A stretch of 41,150 nucleotides of DNA, taken from NCBI GenBank assembly GCA_012517065.1, contig JAAYVR010000146.1, positions 1 through 41,150 of the forward strand, written 5' to 3'. The notes under the pieces are model-generated. The model was not told the origin of the DNA, made no database searches, and saw only the letters and a list, made by a program, of their open reading frames with translations. Every line of letters begins with the position of its first letter. Position 1 is the first letter of the stretch. This document shows positions 16,562-25,754 of this stretch, piece after piece. This DNA comes from Verrucomicrobiota bacterium. GTDB taxonomy: Bacteria > Verrucomicrobiota > Verrucomicrobiia > Limisphaerales > J093. Made by a program: the position numbers and the translations under genes.

Positions 16562-19500
16562 TCACTCCCAATCGCAAATTGACTCGACATACTGCGCCGA
16601 GCCGTCACGCAGCCAACCATCAAGTTGTGCCTGATCCTTCAGTTGCTGGCCGCGGAAGCGTGGCACGACCACATACCTGCATTGCACTTCCTGCAGTCCT
16701 GTGATGTCAACCCACAACTTCTCGAACTGGCAAACGGGGAAAATGTCTTCCTGGCCGTGGCCCCACCGTTTCTTGACATCTTTGATGGTGATGTAAGTGG
16801 GCACCCGGGTGGTCATGGCCCGCACCGCAGCAGCGACTTTGTTGGAATCATCAAGGTCTGACCGGCTCAGGCCGAACACCTCGAGCAGACGGTCGATGTC
16901 GATCCAACAGGTGTTCGAATTGTAATACCTGAGATTGAATTCGTCTTCTTCGCGTGGCATAGCCAGCCCTTCGACCAGTCGCACACGGCCGTTCACGCGC
17001 GCCAGCCCGCCGCCGCGATCTTCAATCCTGCGTCCGATGACCTCAAATGTCACACACGCGTTCTGTTGGATGTGAAGCCCGAGAATTGCCGGGTCCGGAT
17101 CAGCCCCGACAGTGTCAACGTTGTGCACCATGAGGTGCTTCAATTGCGGGCGTTGCTCGAGCAACTCCTTCAAAACGCCATTCCGCAACAAATTTGGTAC
17201 CTCGTACCAATGCCCAACCGGATGCAAACACTGCGAAGGGACGTTGTCGGTGTAGTCGTTTCCTTCGCCCATCGACCGAGCCCAATTGATTAGCGCATTA
17301 CGCAGGCTGTCACGAACCTTTTGCTGTTGCTCGTCTAGCACCTGCTGTGCTGTTTCTTCCCAGAGGAATCTGAGGTCCCGTTCCATTGGAATGAGCCGAA
17401 GACCGATTGCGCGGCCCGGGGAAAGCATGAGCGGCCCAGGATAGTTGAAATTACCAGCGCGTTCCAGCCATTCCTGGATTGCGCCATGTGTCAGGTAACT
17501 GGTTGTGATTATGTGCGGCAAAGGTGTGCCGCAAATCCGCCCGGCTCGCCGGCTCTTTGCAAGGTGAGTTTCCAAGAATGACCTGTGGCGCCCGGCGAGT
17601 TTGCAGAACGGGTGCAGCCCCTTGACCACGCCTGCGCCTTGGGTCCATCTGCTGCCGATGCCTGCGGCAAGGGTCACAACTGCAACCTCACCTTGCTGCA
17701 GCGCTTTTAGCCCCGTCTCACGGCAGGTGTCAGGAAGACCGGCTGTTGCATCGGCCACATCGCCGGATTCAACGTCACGAATATCGGCGTTCACGGGAAG
17801 TCGGTTCTGGGCAAGGCCGATCCGGCCATTTCGCAGGTCTTGCCGAACCTGTTCGTGCTGAACGCGGTCGAAACCGTAGCGTTCAAGCAACGCTTCGAGA
17901 CTGTCTGTCGCGCCTTCCTCCGTCTTGAGTCGGGGCACCAACCTGTCGAAAAGCACCTGAACCATGTCATTTAGTTCCGGGCGCGTCCGACAGGCAGCGG
18001 CGAACTTGTCCAGCTCGATTCGTCTCGAGGGCGAAAGCTGCTCGGCGGGCATTCGCAGCCAACGCGGCACATGCAGAGCATAATATACGCGTGGCAACAA
18101 AGCCTCCGGCCCGGAAACAAGCTCGCACCATGTGCCGCGTTCGTTTATGGCGAAGTCGTACACCACTGGTTCCATGGCAAAAGGAAGCGCCCGTTCGAGG
18201 CTTTGTTTGGTGTTGGACATGATTTCCTGAAGCCAATCCTGAGAATTTGGTTTCTGGCGAGGAGCGAAAATGAATCCCATTCCCCCGCCCGACATGCCCC
18301 CAAGCATCCAAAACCCCCAAAACTTCTTCCCGAACCTGTTCCGAACCCGTTCGATAAGTGTTTCTGTGTAAAGGTTGGTCGCCCATGGAATGATCGTTTG
18401 GATGGGACCAAAAAAATTCCTTGTTGTCAGATCGCCAACGCGTTGCACATCGCCCCCGCGCAAAGCCTCAATAATGCCATCGAGAATCCCGGCCATCTCG
18501 AGTCGCGCTCGCCATTCAGCCTCGCAACGCAGCAGGTACTTCTCGGTTACCATCTCGAGTATGGGGCCAACGTTCTGAGCCATGCCGCCATGCACCAGCA
18601 CAAGACAGTCTTGCAGCGCCAGCCGCGTTTGTTCAGAAACTTCATCGGGGCCAAATATGCGGTGCGTCGGCATCAAACGGCCCCTGCTGATTCCGTACTC
18701 GGGATCGCCTTCGCTGGCCAGAACACCGCAGATGAGTTTCATCCCCGGCCAAAGGCCGCCTGAATCCTGCCAGCCGCCTCCGGACCCACTGAGCCATTCC
18801 CCCAACAGCGCCCGAGCCAACACAAGCCGCCGCTCGTCTTCAGCCAGTTGCCCCACAAGGGATTTCGCCTGGCCCGTGGCGCGCATGCAAACTGAAACCA
18901 ACGACGCCAGAAGCGTCGTCGATACCGCAAGCCTGGATCCCTTGGGAATGTTGTTAACATTGCTGATGATTTCCAGGCCCATTCCCGGCCCAACGATGCG
19001 CGCTAGCAGGTCAGCAAGGTCCTGCCCAGAGCCTTCTATCCCGGGAGGAATAATGCCCGACGCAATTACTGCTGCTTTCAGCAAGCCGAGGTAATCACGC
19101 GCGAAATCGAACACTTCGGACAAGTGCCTTATGTCCGTTGTGTCGCCCAAATCAACGCTGGTCAGCCGCAACACGGGCTCGTCGATAACGCGCAGGTAAG
19201 CTTCCACAGGTGGCCTCGGCGATTTGTCACGTCCGCGCACGCCAAGGTCAATCGAAACGTTCAAAACGCGTGCGCCCTCCGGGTAATCCATGCCGAGGAA
19301 GAAAATATCGCTCCAACCGCTGTGGCTGAGGTCCATGCGGACCGGCGTTTTTTCACAGAGGATTGGGAACGTGCCATCGCCGGCGCGCCTGAGCAGCTCG
19401 GGCCGAATTCGAAGCGGATGATCGGCCGGATGGCCGACGCGAAACATCCATTGATTGCCTTTGACTGATCGCACACTGCGCCGGACCTGGTCAGCAAGAG

Positions 19501-19879
19501 TTTGAAATCCGAGGCGCTGATAGCCCGCGGCGAGCGCGCTGCTGAGCGCGTCACTCGGCCCCTCGGCGGCTTGCACGCTCAGCAGAGTGTCAATCGCCTC
19601 CTCGAACCGGCGCTGCAAAAGCTGCTCATACGCCCGAAACGGTATGCGCCCGCTCGTGCTCAGATCCGGCCGGGCCGGCAAATGAAACCTGTGAATGGCG
19701 TACAGGAAAAACAAAGCCCGCACCCGTTCGTACAGGTTGCTGCTTTGGCGGCGGAACTTGTCAAGCTCCGCGCACGCCGCCATCAACTCGCCAACGGTTG
19801 CTCCCCGGCAAACGCGGTCGAGCGATGTGTTGCGTTCGTTTTGATCCGGCGAAGTGATGATCGCAACCAGGCTCTGCAT
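16562..19879 (-). CDS. fusion of an FKP-like GHMP sugar kinase and a UDPGP-type sugar-nucleotide pyrophosphorylase
   Basis: 1105 residues. Residues 1-165 are helical and unassigned. Residues 175-640 resemble the GHMP kinase half of fucokinase: [14 protein letters not shown] (178-191), [12 protein letters not shown] (311-322) where a glycine-rich ATP loop is expected, [11 protein letters not shown] (365-375) and [10 protein letters not shown] (527-536). Residues 730-1105 resemble the UDPGP family (UTP-sugar-1-phosphate uridylyltransferases): [12 protein letters not shown] (734-745), K-G-L-H-P (753-757), [11 protein letters not shown] near 919 and Y-Y-N-S-N-T near 985. Together these could turn a free sugar into its 1-phosphate and then a UDP-sugar. 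The bifunctional FKP enzyme does the same kind of chemistry with the domains in the opposite order and a different transferase family. The ATP loop has lost two glycines, so kinase activity is uncertain. The GalU-like gene lies 43 bases upstream. Confidence 0.75.
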   Translation of the reverse strand: MQSLVAIITSPDQNERNTSLDRVCRGATVGELMAACAELDKFRRQSSNLYERVRALFFLYAIHRFHLPARPDLSTSGRIPFRAYEQLLQRRFEEAIDTLLSVQAAEGPSDALSSALAAGYQRLGFQTLADQVRRSVRSVKGNQWMFRVGHPADHPLRIRPELLRRAGDGTFPILCEKTPVRMDLSHSGWSDIFFLGMDYPEGARVLNVSIDLGVRGRDKSPRPPVEAYLRVIDEPVLRLTSVDLGDTTDIRHLSEVFDFARDYLGLLKAAVIASGIIPPGIEGSGQDLADLLARIVGPGMGLEIISNVNNIPKGSRLAVSTTLLASLVSVCMRATGQAKSLVGQLAEDERRLVLARALLGEWLSGSGGGWQDSGGLWPGMKLICGVLASEGDPEYGISRGRLMPTHRIFGPDEVSEQTRLALQDCLVLVHGGMAQNVGPILEMVTEKYLLRCEAEWRARLEMAGILDGIIEALRGGDVQRVGDLTTRNFFGPIQTIIPWATNLYTETLIERVRNRFGKKFWGFWMLGGMSGGGMGFIFAPRQKPNSQDWLQEIMSNTKQSLERALPFAMEPVVYDFAINERGTWCELVSGPEALLPRVYYALHVPRWLRMPAEQLSPSRRIELDKFAAACRTRPELNDMVQVLFDRLVPRLKTEEGATDSLEALLERYGFDRVQHEQVRQDLRNGRIGLAQNRLPVNADIRDVESGDVADATAGLPDTCRETGLKALQQGEVAVVTLAAGIGSRWTQGAGVVKGLHPFCKLAGRHRSFLETHLAKSRRAGRICGTPLPHIITTSYLTHGAIQEWLERAGNFNYPGPLMLSPGRAIGLRLIPMERDLRFLWEETAQQVLDEQQQKVRDSLRNALINWARSMGEGNDYTDNVPSQCLHPVGHWYEVPNLLRNGVLKELLEQRPQLKHLMVHNVDTVGADPDPAILGLHIQQNACVTFEVIGRRIEDRGGGLARVNGRVRLVEGLAMPREEDEFNLRYYNSNTCWIDIDRLLEVFGLSRSDLDDSNKVAAAVRAMTTRVPTYITIKDVKKRWGHGQEDIFPVCQFEKLWVDITGLQEVQCRYVVVPRFRGQQLKDQAQLDGWLRDGSAQYVESICDWE

Positions 19880-19922
19880 ATGCTTGAGTTTGAGGGATTA
19901 GACGAGCAGGTTCAGTGCGTGA

Positions 19923-20768
19923 CTAGACTTTGCGCAATGCCAGCAACTCGACCAGATTGGTCAGGACCTCATCGCGTTCCTTGCCGGTCAAAGCGAGGGC
20001 CAATTGCGCAATCATAAAACCGTATTTGACACCGATATCGTATCGTCTTCCCGCCAGTTCGCAGGCGAGATACCGTTCTCGTGCAGCCAAACCTGCCAGC
20101 GCGTCTGAAAGATGAATCGTTTTCTTTTCCTCGGGGGGGGCATACAGACCCTCGAGTAGCCGAAACACCGTGGGCGTGAGAACGTGCATCCCGAAGAAGC
20201 ACAGGTAATGACCTGCCCTGAGCCCCGGCACAATAAGTTTTTGCTCAGCCTCGGTCGGCGTTGGTTTCTCGATGACGGTCTCGACCTTGTAAACATTCTT
20301 GCGGCCTGCGACAAGCCGTCCGCCCACAGCGCCATAGTACGGAAGCTTGCTTTCGTGTGTCGCTTGAACTGCAGAGACAGCGCATCGCTCAGCCTTTGCA
20401 ACGTCGATCAACTGGCGCGCGCACGACCGGCTCTCCATGCTCAGGTAAAGATGATCGCCAACAAGCAACAGGAACGCGTCATCCCCCGCAAACTCCCGCG
20501 CTTTCATGACCGCGTCGCCATACCCCAGTGGAGACTTCTGTTCCACAAAATGAAGCCGTGCCGCATGATCAGCCGCAGCAGTGCGGTAGGCCGGCTCGTC
20601 TCCGGGACAAATAACCACGCAGATTTCCTCGATGCCGGCGCTCAGAGTTTCCTCGATCAGAATCCGCAGGGCACTCTTTTGTTGACCATCGCGGTCAACG
20701 ACAGTTTGAAGTGGCAACAACCTTTGATTCCTTCCCGCTGCGGTTATAACGGCCTTCTTGATTTCCAC
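19923..20768 (-). CDS. GalU-like UTP-glucose-1-phosphate uridylyltransferase family protein with a degenerate signature
   Basis: 281 residues. GTG 20768 is chosen as start because AGGAGAG lies just upstream at normal spacing, and the protein then begins [12 protein letters not shown]. Matches to GalU include [31 protein letters not shown] and [12 protein letters not shown] near the C-terminus. GalU makes UDP-glucose from UTP and glucose-1-phosphate. However, the nucleotide loop that normally reads GxGTRxLP followed by a PKE lysine is G-R-N-Q-R-L-L-P...D-R-D-G-Q-Q-K here. So it may use another substrate, act in a regulatory way, or work only with the adjacent fusion enzyme. The two genes are 43 bases apart and probably co-transcribed. 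Confidence 0.78.
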   Translation of the reverse strand: MEIKKAVITAAGRNQRLLPLQTVVDRDGQQKSALRILIEETLSAGIEEICVVICPGDEPAYRTAAADHAARLHFVEQKSPLGYGDAVMKAREFAGDDAFLLLVGDHLYLSMESRSCARQLIDVAKAERCAVSAVQATHESKLPYYGAVGGRLVAGRKNVYKVETVIEKPTPTEAEQKLIVPGLRAGHYLCFFGMHVLTPTVFRLLEGLYAPPEEKKTIHLSDALAGLAARERYLACELAGRRYDIGVKYGFMIAQLALALTGKERDEVLTNLVELLALRKV

Positions 20769-20857
20769 AGTCGCTCTCCTGTTATGGGTTTCAACTGCAC
20801 AAAACAATCACACGACACAGCAACCTTCGTCAATCCAGTATGCATTCAGTCAACCCA

Positions 20858-20915
20858 GAAGCCTCACCGGAATGAAGCTTCGGGCGTGTTTGATGGGTCG
20901 GCCTGTGAGATTTCC
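20858..20915 (+). repeat. 58-nt hairpin repeat, copy 3
   Basis: Shares CTCACCGGAATGAAGCTT exactly with the copy at 13442 and ends TGTGAGATTTCC. The left arm has two changes (GAAGCCTCAC for GAAATCTCAC), weakening the stem. It lies between fba and the start of the GalU-like gene on the minus strand, so it may separate the two transcripts. Confidence 0.85.
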
Positions 20916-20963
20916 GTGTTGGGGAAGCTCAGCACGCAATGCGCAAGGTCAAACCCGCAATTC

Positions 20964-21929
20964 TCAATCAAATGCGTGTCCGGCGCAGCACACGACGCGT
21001 CGGAGTTTGTGCCGGACAAGCTCTTTGACTCTGGCGCGGGCCGGGCCGAGGTACTTGCGCGGGTCGAACTGCTCCGGCTTTTCTGCCAACGCTTTTCGGA
21101 TGCCGGCGGTCATCGCGAGCCGCAGGTCGGTGTCGATGTTGATTTTGGCGACGCCGTTGCGCCGTGCGACCTCGAGGTCTGATTCTGGCACACCTGAGGT
21201 GTCAGAGCCGAGTTTGCCGCCGTACTTGTTGATGTCATCGACCAATTCTTGCGGTACGCTCGAAGCTCCGTGAAGAACCAGTGGATAGTCGCCAAGCCCG
21301 GCATCCTTCAGAGCGTTCTTGATTGCAAGTAGGCGGTCCAGGTCCAAATGCTGGCTGCCCTTGAACTTGTACGCGCCATGCGAATTGCCTATCGCAACTG
21401 CCAGCGAGTCGGCACCGGTCAGCTTCACGAATTGCACGGCTTCATCCGGATCGGTATAAACACCGCTTTTCGAATACGCGCCTCCCTTGTCTCCGGAGTC
21501 GAACTGGGCACCAACCAACTGCCCCAGTTCGGCTTCGACCACAGCGTTGTGCTTGTGAGCGTAATCGACAACCCGCTTCGTCAACTCCACGTTCTTGTCG
21601 AACGGCAGATTACTGCCGTCGATCATCACGCTTGTAAACCCTTCATCGACGCATTGCTTGCAAAGGTCAAAAGTATCGCCGTGATCAAGGTGCACGGCAA
21701 TCGGGATGTTGGTAACACTGATCGCTGCTTCGATCAGTTTCTTCAGATACACCGGATTGGCGTATTCGCGTGCACCCCTGGATATCTGGAGGATCAAAGG
21801 CGCCTTTTCTTCTTCGCAAGCTTCAACGATGGCCTGAAGAAGTTCCATGTTGTTCACATTGAACGCGCCAATGGCGTATTTGCCCTTGATCGCCTTGGCG
21901 AACAAATCGCGCGTGTGTGTCAGTGGCAT
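20964..21929 (-). CDS. fba: class II fructose-bisphosphate aldolase
   Basis: 321 residues. It cleaves fructose-1,6-bisphosphate to dihydroxyacetone phosphate and glyceraldehyde-3-phosphate in glycolysis and gluconeogenesis, with zinc. It starts M-P-L-T-H-T-R-D-L-F. The catalytic/zinc block is V-H-L-D-H-G (D82 and H83), followed by S-V-M-I-D-G-S, V-E-A-E-L-G, the zinc His in N-S-H-G-A-Y-K and in L-V-L-H-G-A-S-S, and the phosphate-binding I-N-I-D-T-D-L-R. The Y-T-D-P-D-E-A and G-A-D-S-L-A-V-A-I-G-N segments fit the short class IIB type, so a tagatose-bisphosphate specificity cannot be ruled out. It is first in the minus-strand run leading to the nucleotidyltransferase genes, and is divergent from the pyr genes with a 216-bp gap. 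Confidence 0.93.
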   Translation of the reverse strand: MPLTHTRDLFAKAIKGKYAIGAFNVNNMELLQAIVEACEEEKAPLILQISRGAREYANPVYLKKLIEAAISVTNIPIAVHLDHGDTFDLCKQCVDEGFTSVMIDGSNLPFDKNVELTKRVVDYAHKHNAVVEAELGQLVGAQFDSGDKGGAYSKSGVYTDPDEAVQFVKLTGADSLAVAIGNSHGAYKFKGSQHLDLDRLLAIKNALKDAGLGDYPLVLHGASSVPQELVDDINKYGGKLGSDTSGVPESDLEVARRNGVAKINIDTDLRLAMTAGIRKALAEKPEQFDPRKYLGPARARVKELVRHKLRRVVCCAGHAFD

Positions 21930-22145
21930 ATGCTTTCAAAAAACCTGCTGCCGCGCTGAATCGGGCCGCAGGCCCAATCCTGCGCTGCCAGAACCGTAAT
22001 AATAGCGATCGCAATCCGAAATCAAAACAGAAAAATCGGCCACTGTTTTCGGTTGTCACTGGTGGAGCGCGTGCTAAAATTCCCATCATTCGGCACGAAG
22101 CCGGCGCGAAAACCCCGCCCTTCGTGCTGGAAACGTTTTTGAGCA

Positions 22146-22400
22146 ATGACGGATAACAGCGGCAACTTGAAAGACCCGACTTTGTATCAGGAGTTCCTGG
22201 CCGAGCGGGCAGAAATCCTGAAACACAAGTGGATCGAGTCGGAAAAGGCCGGATACGACATCGGCTTTGAACGTGCTTTGTCAGACTGGCTGGCAAACCA
22301 TCGCAATGGTTGGTTGATGCACAGGCGCGCCATGCAAAGCAACCCTTGCGAGCCAGCGCCCGCTTCTCAAACCACCGGCCAGAAATGCAGCCCCTGTTGA
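22146..22400 (+). CDS. small conserved cytoplasmic protein
   Basis: 84 residues, no signal or membrane segment. The core K-H-K-W-I-E-S-E-K-A-G-Y-D-I-G-F-E-R-A-L-S-D-W-L-A-N-H-R is strongly patterned and looks conserved. It recalls the C-terminal motif of DUF4032 proteins (W-x-x-S-E-x-A-G-x-D-V-G), but here it stands nearly alone. The last 20 residues, with three cysteines and many prolines, look unstructured. It lies 52 bases before pyrR on the same strand, so it may be first in that operon. Function unknown; a DNA- or RNA-linked role is only a guess. Confidence 0.7.
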   Translation: MTDNSGNLKDPTLYQEFLAERAEILKHKWIESEKAGYDIGFERALSDWLANHRNGWLMHRRAMQSNPCEPAPASQTTGQKCSPC

Positions 22401-22452
22401 ACGGGCCGCCCTAAACAGCCCATAACGTTGAAGGCATTTTCGAGTTAATCGC

Positions 22453-23004
22453 ATGTCCACCATCAACGAAAAAAAACGCGTATTATTTGACGCAACTGCA
22501 ATCGCCAACATCGTCCAGCGCATGGCAAACCAGGTGGCCCAAGAAAACCACCCTGGCGCCGACGTCGTCCTCGTCGGCATCCAAACCGGCGGAGTGCAAC
22601 TGGCTCACCGCCTTGCCGAACAGCTCGGCAAACTGTGGGGACGCCCAGTGCCAGTTGGACAACTCGATATCAGCATGTACCGCGACGACCTCGACCACCG
22701 GTTCGCGCCGAAAGTTCATCCGACTGATATTCTGTTCGATGTTTCCGACAAGACCGTTGTTTTGGTGGACGATGTGTTTTTCAGCGGACGCACCACACGC
22801 GCCGCCCTCGACGCGCTCGCTGAGCTGGGCAGACCAAAACGTGTTCAACTGGCCGTTCTCATTGACCGTGGGCATCGCGAGCTTCCAATTCGACCCGATT
22901 TCGTGGGGCAAACGGTTCACACCGAGCCCGGCGATCGTGTCGATGTCCAACTGCCCGATAATCCAGATGAATGCAAAGTCGTGCTTGAAAAATCAGCCGA
23001 GTAA
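22453..23004 (+). CDS. pyrR: PyrR: pyrimidine operon regulator / uracil phosphoribosyltransferase
   Basis: 183 residues of the type I phosphoribosyltransferase fold. The PRPP-binding motif is V-V-L-V-D-D-V-F-F-S-G-R-T-T-R-A-A (102-118), with I-Q-T-G-G-V near 43, D-I-S-M-Y-R-D-D-L (72-80) and V-L-I-D-R-G-H-R-E-L-P-I, all standard for PyrR. In characterised bacteria PyrR binds pyr mRNA when UMP is high and attenuates transcription, and it has weak uracil phosphoribosyltransferase activity. pyrB follows after 15 bases, so the pair fits a pyrimidine operon. I could not identify a PyrR-binding anti-antiterminator in the short gap before the gene. Confidence 0.93.
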   Translation: MSTINEKKRVLFDATAIANIVQRMANQVAQENHPGADVVLVGIQTGGVQLAHRLAEQLGKLWGRPVPVGQLDISMYRDDLDHRFAPKVHPTDILFDVSDKTVVLVDDVFFSGRTTRAALDALAELGRPKRVQLAVLIDRGHRELPIRPDFVGQTVHTEPGDRVDVQLPDNPDECKVVLEKSAE

Positions 23005-23019
23005 TAGCTCAATGCGGGC

Positions 23020-24021
23020 ATGACCTGGACCCGCAAAGACCTGCTGGACCTACAGTCACTGTCGGCCGAGGAGATTTCTACCATCCTCGACACCGCCCGC
23101 GTGTTCAAAGATATTGGCGCGCGCCCAAGAAAAGTCATGCCCGCCCTCCGTGGCAAAACTGTCGTCAACCTCTTCGTCGAGCCTTCCACACGCACTCGGA
23201 TCAGCTTCGAGCTGGCTGCACTCCGATTGGCAGCCGATGTGATCAACTTCACCGCCGAGGCGTCTTCGCTCCGAAAAGGCGAAACACTCAAAGACACCGC
23301 CCGAAACCTCGAAGCCCTGAACGCAGATTTTATTGTCATTAGACACAGCGCAGCAGGTGCACCGCATTTTCTCTCCCGCGTGCTCAAGGCACACGTCATC
23401 AACGCCGGCGATGGCGCCCATGAACATCCGACACAGGGATTACTCGATGTCTTCACGATGCTCGAGGAAAAGAAACGCATCGCCGGCCTCAGAGTAACCA
23501 TCCTTGGCGACATCCTTTACAGCCGCGTCGCACGATCAAACATCTGGGCTCTTCTCAAACTGGGCGCCCATGTCACACTCTGCGGTCCGCCAACGCTCGT
23601 CCCGCACACGTTCGAGGACCTTGGATGCCGCGTTACTCACGACCTCGAAACCGCGATCAAAGATGCCGATGTCATAAACCTCCTCCGCATCCAGCATGAG
23701 CGGCAACGCAAGACCATGTTCCCGGGCCTCGGCGAATACACGAGCCTGTTCGGCATCAACCGCGCCCGGTTGAAAGCTGCGCCCCCGGACGTTCTTATCA
23801 TGCATCCCGGGCCAATAAACCGCGGCGTTGAAGTTGACAGCGAAGTCGCCGACGGCAGCCAGTCCGTCATTCTCAAGCAGGTCACAAACGGTCTCGCTGT
23901 CAGAATGGCCATCCTTTACCTCGTCAACGGAGGTAAACTCCCACAGGAACTCATCGAAACAGATGCCGGCCGTACATCCGACGCGGTAAACTCACAGCAA
24001 GCCACGGCCACTGCCGAATGA
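23020..24021 (+). CDS. pyrB: aspartate carbamoyltransferase catalytic subunit
   Basis: 333 residues. It condenses carbamoyl phosphate with aspartate, the first committed step of pyrimidine synthesis. The carbamoyl-phosphate loop is [12 protein letters not shown] (53-64), followed by the S-L-R-K-G-E-T loop, the [11 protein letters not shown] segment, L-L-R-I-Q-H-E-R and the closing [10 protein letters not shown]. All active-site blocks are intact. The C-terminal 25 residues (after V-N-G-G-K-L-P) are a low-complexity tail rich in Thr, Ala and Gln. No regulatory subunit (pyrI) or dihydroorotase (pyrC) follows; the next gene, 70 bases on, encodes a propeller protein. ATG 23020 lacks a strong Shine-Dalgarno sequence, and coupling to pyrR is likely. 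Confidence 0.95.
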   Translation: MTWTRKDLLDLQSLSAEEISTILDTARVFKDIGARPRKVMPALRGKTVVNLFVEPSTRTRISFELAALRLAADVINFTAEASSLRKGETLKDTARNLEALNADFIVIRHSAAGAPHFLSRVLKAHVINAGDGAHEHPTQGLLDVFTMLEEKKRIAGLRVTILGDILYSRVARSNIWALLKLGAHVTLCGPPTLVPHTFEDLGCRVTHDLETAIKDADVINLLRIQHERQRKTMFPGLGEYTSLFGINRARLKAAPPDVLIMHPGPINRGVEVDSEVADGSQSVILKQVTNGLAVRMAILYLVNGGKLPQELIETDAGRTSDAVNSQQATATAE

Positions 24022-24091
24022 TCTGGTTGCGAGACTCAGTTGGGTTGCACGGACAGCGCGCTGCCCGCTAAAATCCTCGTCCGACACATTG

Positions 24092-25705
24092 ATGACGACC
24101 CGAACCTCTGATGTCCGGTATATCGCTGCCAGGGTCAGCCTGGCGATCTTTGCAGCGGCCGCCATTCAAGCGTTCTGCGCCTTTGGCGCCGATGATTGGC
24201 CAATGTGGGGCCGCACCAACCACCGTAACATGTACTCGCCCGAACGCGGGCTCCCCGCACAATTTGACCCGGGCAAATTCAAGCCCGGTTCCGACGAGGT
24301 TGATCTCGCCACAGCGGTCAATCTGCGGTGGGTCGCCAAGCTGGGTTCGCAAACTTATGGCAATGCAGTGGTCGCCGCCGGCAAGGTGCTCATCGGAACC
24401 AACAACGAAAACCCCCGCGACCCGCAGCATGTCGGCGACCGTGGCATTCTCCTGTGCCTCGACGAAAAGACGGGCGAGTTGATCTGGCAATTGGTGGTAC
24501 CAAAACTCAAAGAAGGCAGAGTCAACGATTGGGAGAGCATCGGACTTCTTTCCTCGCCCGTTGTCGAAAGCAACCGCGCTTACCTTGTCACCACCAGATG
24601 CGAGCTGATTTGCCTTGACCTCGAAGGCATGGCGGACGGCAACAACGGCCCTTTCAAGGACGAAGCTGAATACTTCGTGGCCGACACCGATAAGCGGCCA
24701 ACCACCATCGGCCCGCGCGACGCGGACATCATCTGGGTGTATAACATGATGGACGAGCTCGGCGTTTTTCCACACAACGCAGCCAACAGTTCGCCGCTCA
24801 TTATCAGCAACCTCGTGTTCACGTGCACTTCCAACGGCAGGGATTGGACACACTCAACCGTGCCATCACCGTTCTCGCCCAGTTTCATCGCCGTGGACAA
24901 ACACAGTGGCGCGTTGGCCGGCGAAGACGACACCGGCATCGGCCCTCGAATCTTTCACGGCCAGTGGAGCTCAGTCTCGAGCGGAACCGTCAAAGACCGC
25001 ACTCTTGTCTTCTGCGGCGGAGGCGATGGCGTCCTGTACGCCCTTGATTCCTGCCCAACCAAACAGGGCGCCACGTCCGTCCTTAAGAAGGCATGGTGGT
25101 ACGACTGCAATCCACCGGAATACAAAACTGACAAGAACGGCAACCAGATCGAGTACCCGTCGCCCGATGGGCCGAGCGAAATCGTCGCTACGCCTGTCTT
25201 CTATAACAACCGCGTGTATGTCGCGATCGGTCAGGACCCCGAGCAGGGCGAAGGCGTCGGCCGACTGGTCTGCGTCGATGCAACAGGTTCGGGTGATGTA
25301 ACACTGACCGGCACGGTCTGGTCCTTCAAACAAATCCGCCGCAGCGTTTCGACCGTCTCCATAGATCCGGAGACAGGTCTGCTGTTTGTCGCCGATTTTT
25401 CAGGATTTGTGTATTGTCTTGACGCCAACACGGGCAAGCTGTTCTGGACCCATGATATGAAGGCGCATGTCTGGGGTTCAACCATGGTTGCAGATGGCAG
25501 AGTTTTTGTTGCGGACGAGGACGGCGACCTCACAGTGCTTTCAGCGAAACCAGAGAAACAGGTGCTGTTCGAGGTTAACCTCGGCGCGCCTGTCTATGCA
25601 TCCCCGGTCGTCGCCAACCGCACTATCTACGTGTCATCAGCATCTCACCTTTACGCCTTTGGCGCCGCGCCGCCGCCAAACCAGCCGGGAAATCCCACCC
25701 CCTGA
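24092..25705 (+). CDS. secreted PQQ-like beta-propeller repeat protein
   Basis: 537 residues from ATG 24092 (a TTG three bases earlier is not needed). The signal peptide is V-S-L-A-I-F-A-A-A-A-I-Q-A-F-C-A-F-G-A, followed by D-D-W-P-M-W-G-R-T-N-H-R-N, the usual entry motif of PQQ-like propellers. Blades show the tryptophan-docking pattern, for example L-C-L-D-E-K-T-G-E-L-I-W-Q and Y-C-L-D-A-N-T-G-K-L-F-W-T. Others are V-Y-V-A-I-G-Q-D-P-E and V-F-V-A-D-E-D-G-D-L. The fold is shared by quinoprotein dehydrogenases and BamB-like scaffolds; no cytochrome domain is present, so enzymatic activity is unproven. The final codons (G-N-P-T-P-stop) lie within a 58-nt hairpin repeat. Confidence 0.88.
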   Translation: MTTRTSDVRYIAARVSLAIFAAAAIQAFCAFGADDWPMWGRTNHRNMYSPERGLPAQFDPGKFKPGSDEVDLATAVNLRWVAKLGSQTYGNAVVAAGKVLIGTNNENPRDPQHVGDRGILLCLDEKTGELIWQLVVPKLKEGRVNDWESIGLLSSPVVESNRAYLVTTRCELICLDLEGMADGNNGPFKDEAEYFVADTDKRPTTIGPRDADIIWVYNMMDELGVFPHNAANSSPLIISNLVFTCTSNGRDWTHSTVPSPFSPSFIAVDKHSGALAGEDDTGIGPRIFHGQWSSVSSGTVKDRTLVFCGGGDGVLYALDSCPTKQGATSVLKKAWWYDCNPPEYKTDKNGNQIEYPSPDGPSEIVATPVFYNNRVYVAIGQDPEQGEGVGRLVCVDATGSGDVTLTGTVWSFKQIRRSVSTVSIDPETGLLFVADFSGFVYCLDANTGKLFWTHDMKAHVWGSTMVADGRVFVADEDGDLTVLSAKPEKQVLFEVNLGAPVYASPVVANRTIYVSSASHLYAFGAAPPPNQPGNPTP

Positions 25706-25745
25706 CCAGACCAAGACACCCAAAGTTTCATTCCGATGAGATTTC
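25688..25745 (-). repeat. 58-nt hairpin repeat, copy 4, overlapping a stop codon
   Basis: Read on the minus strand it begins GAAATCTCATCGGAATGAAA and ends GGTGGGATTTCC, aligning without gaps to the 13442 copy. Its plus-strand left arm covers the last five codons and TGA of the propeller gene (25705). Its other arm ends 10 bases from the stop of the convergent sugar porter gene (25755), so it is well placed as a bidirectional terminator. Confidence 0.85.
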
Positions 25746-25754
25746 AGGGCTGGC

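Noticed and set aside
16562-19879. naming the fusion protein as FKP
   Set aside because: The domain order and the pyrophosphorylase family differ from FKP, so the same name would mislead.
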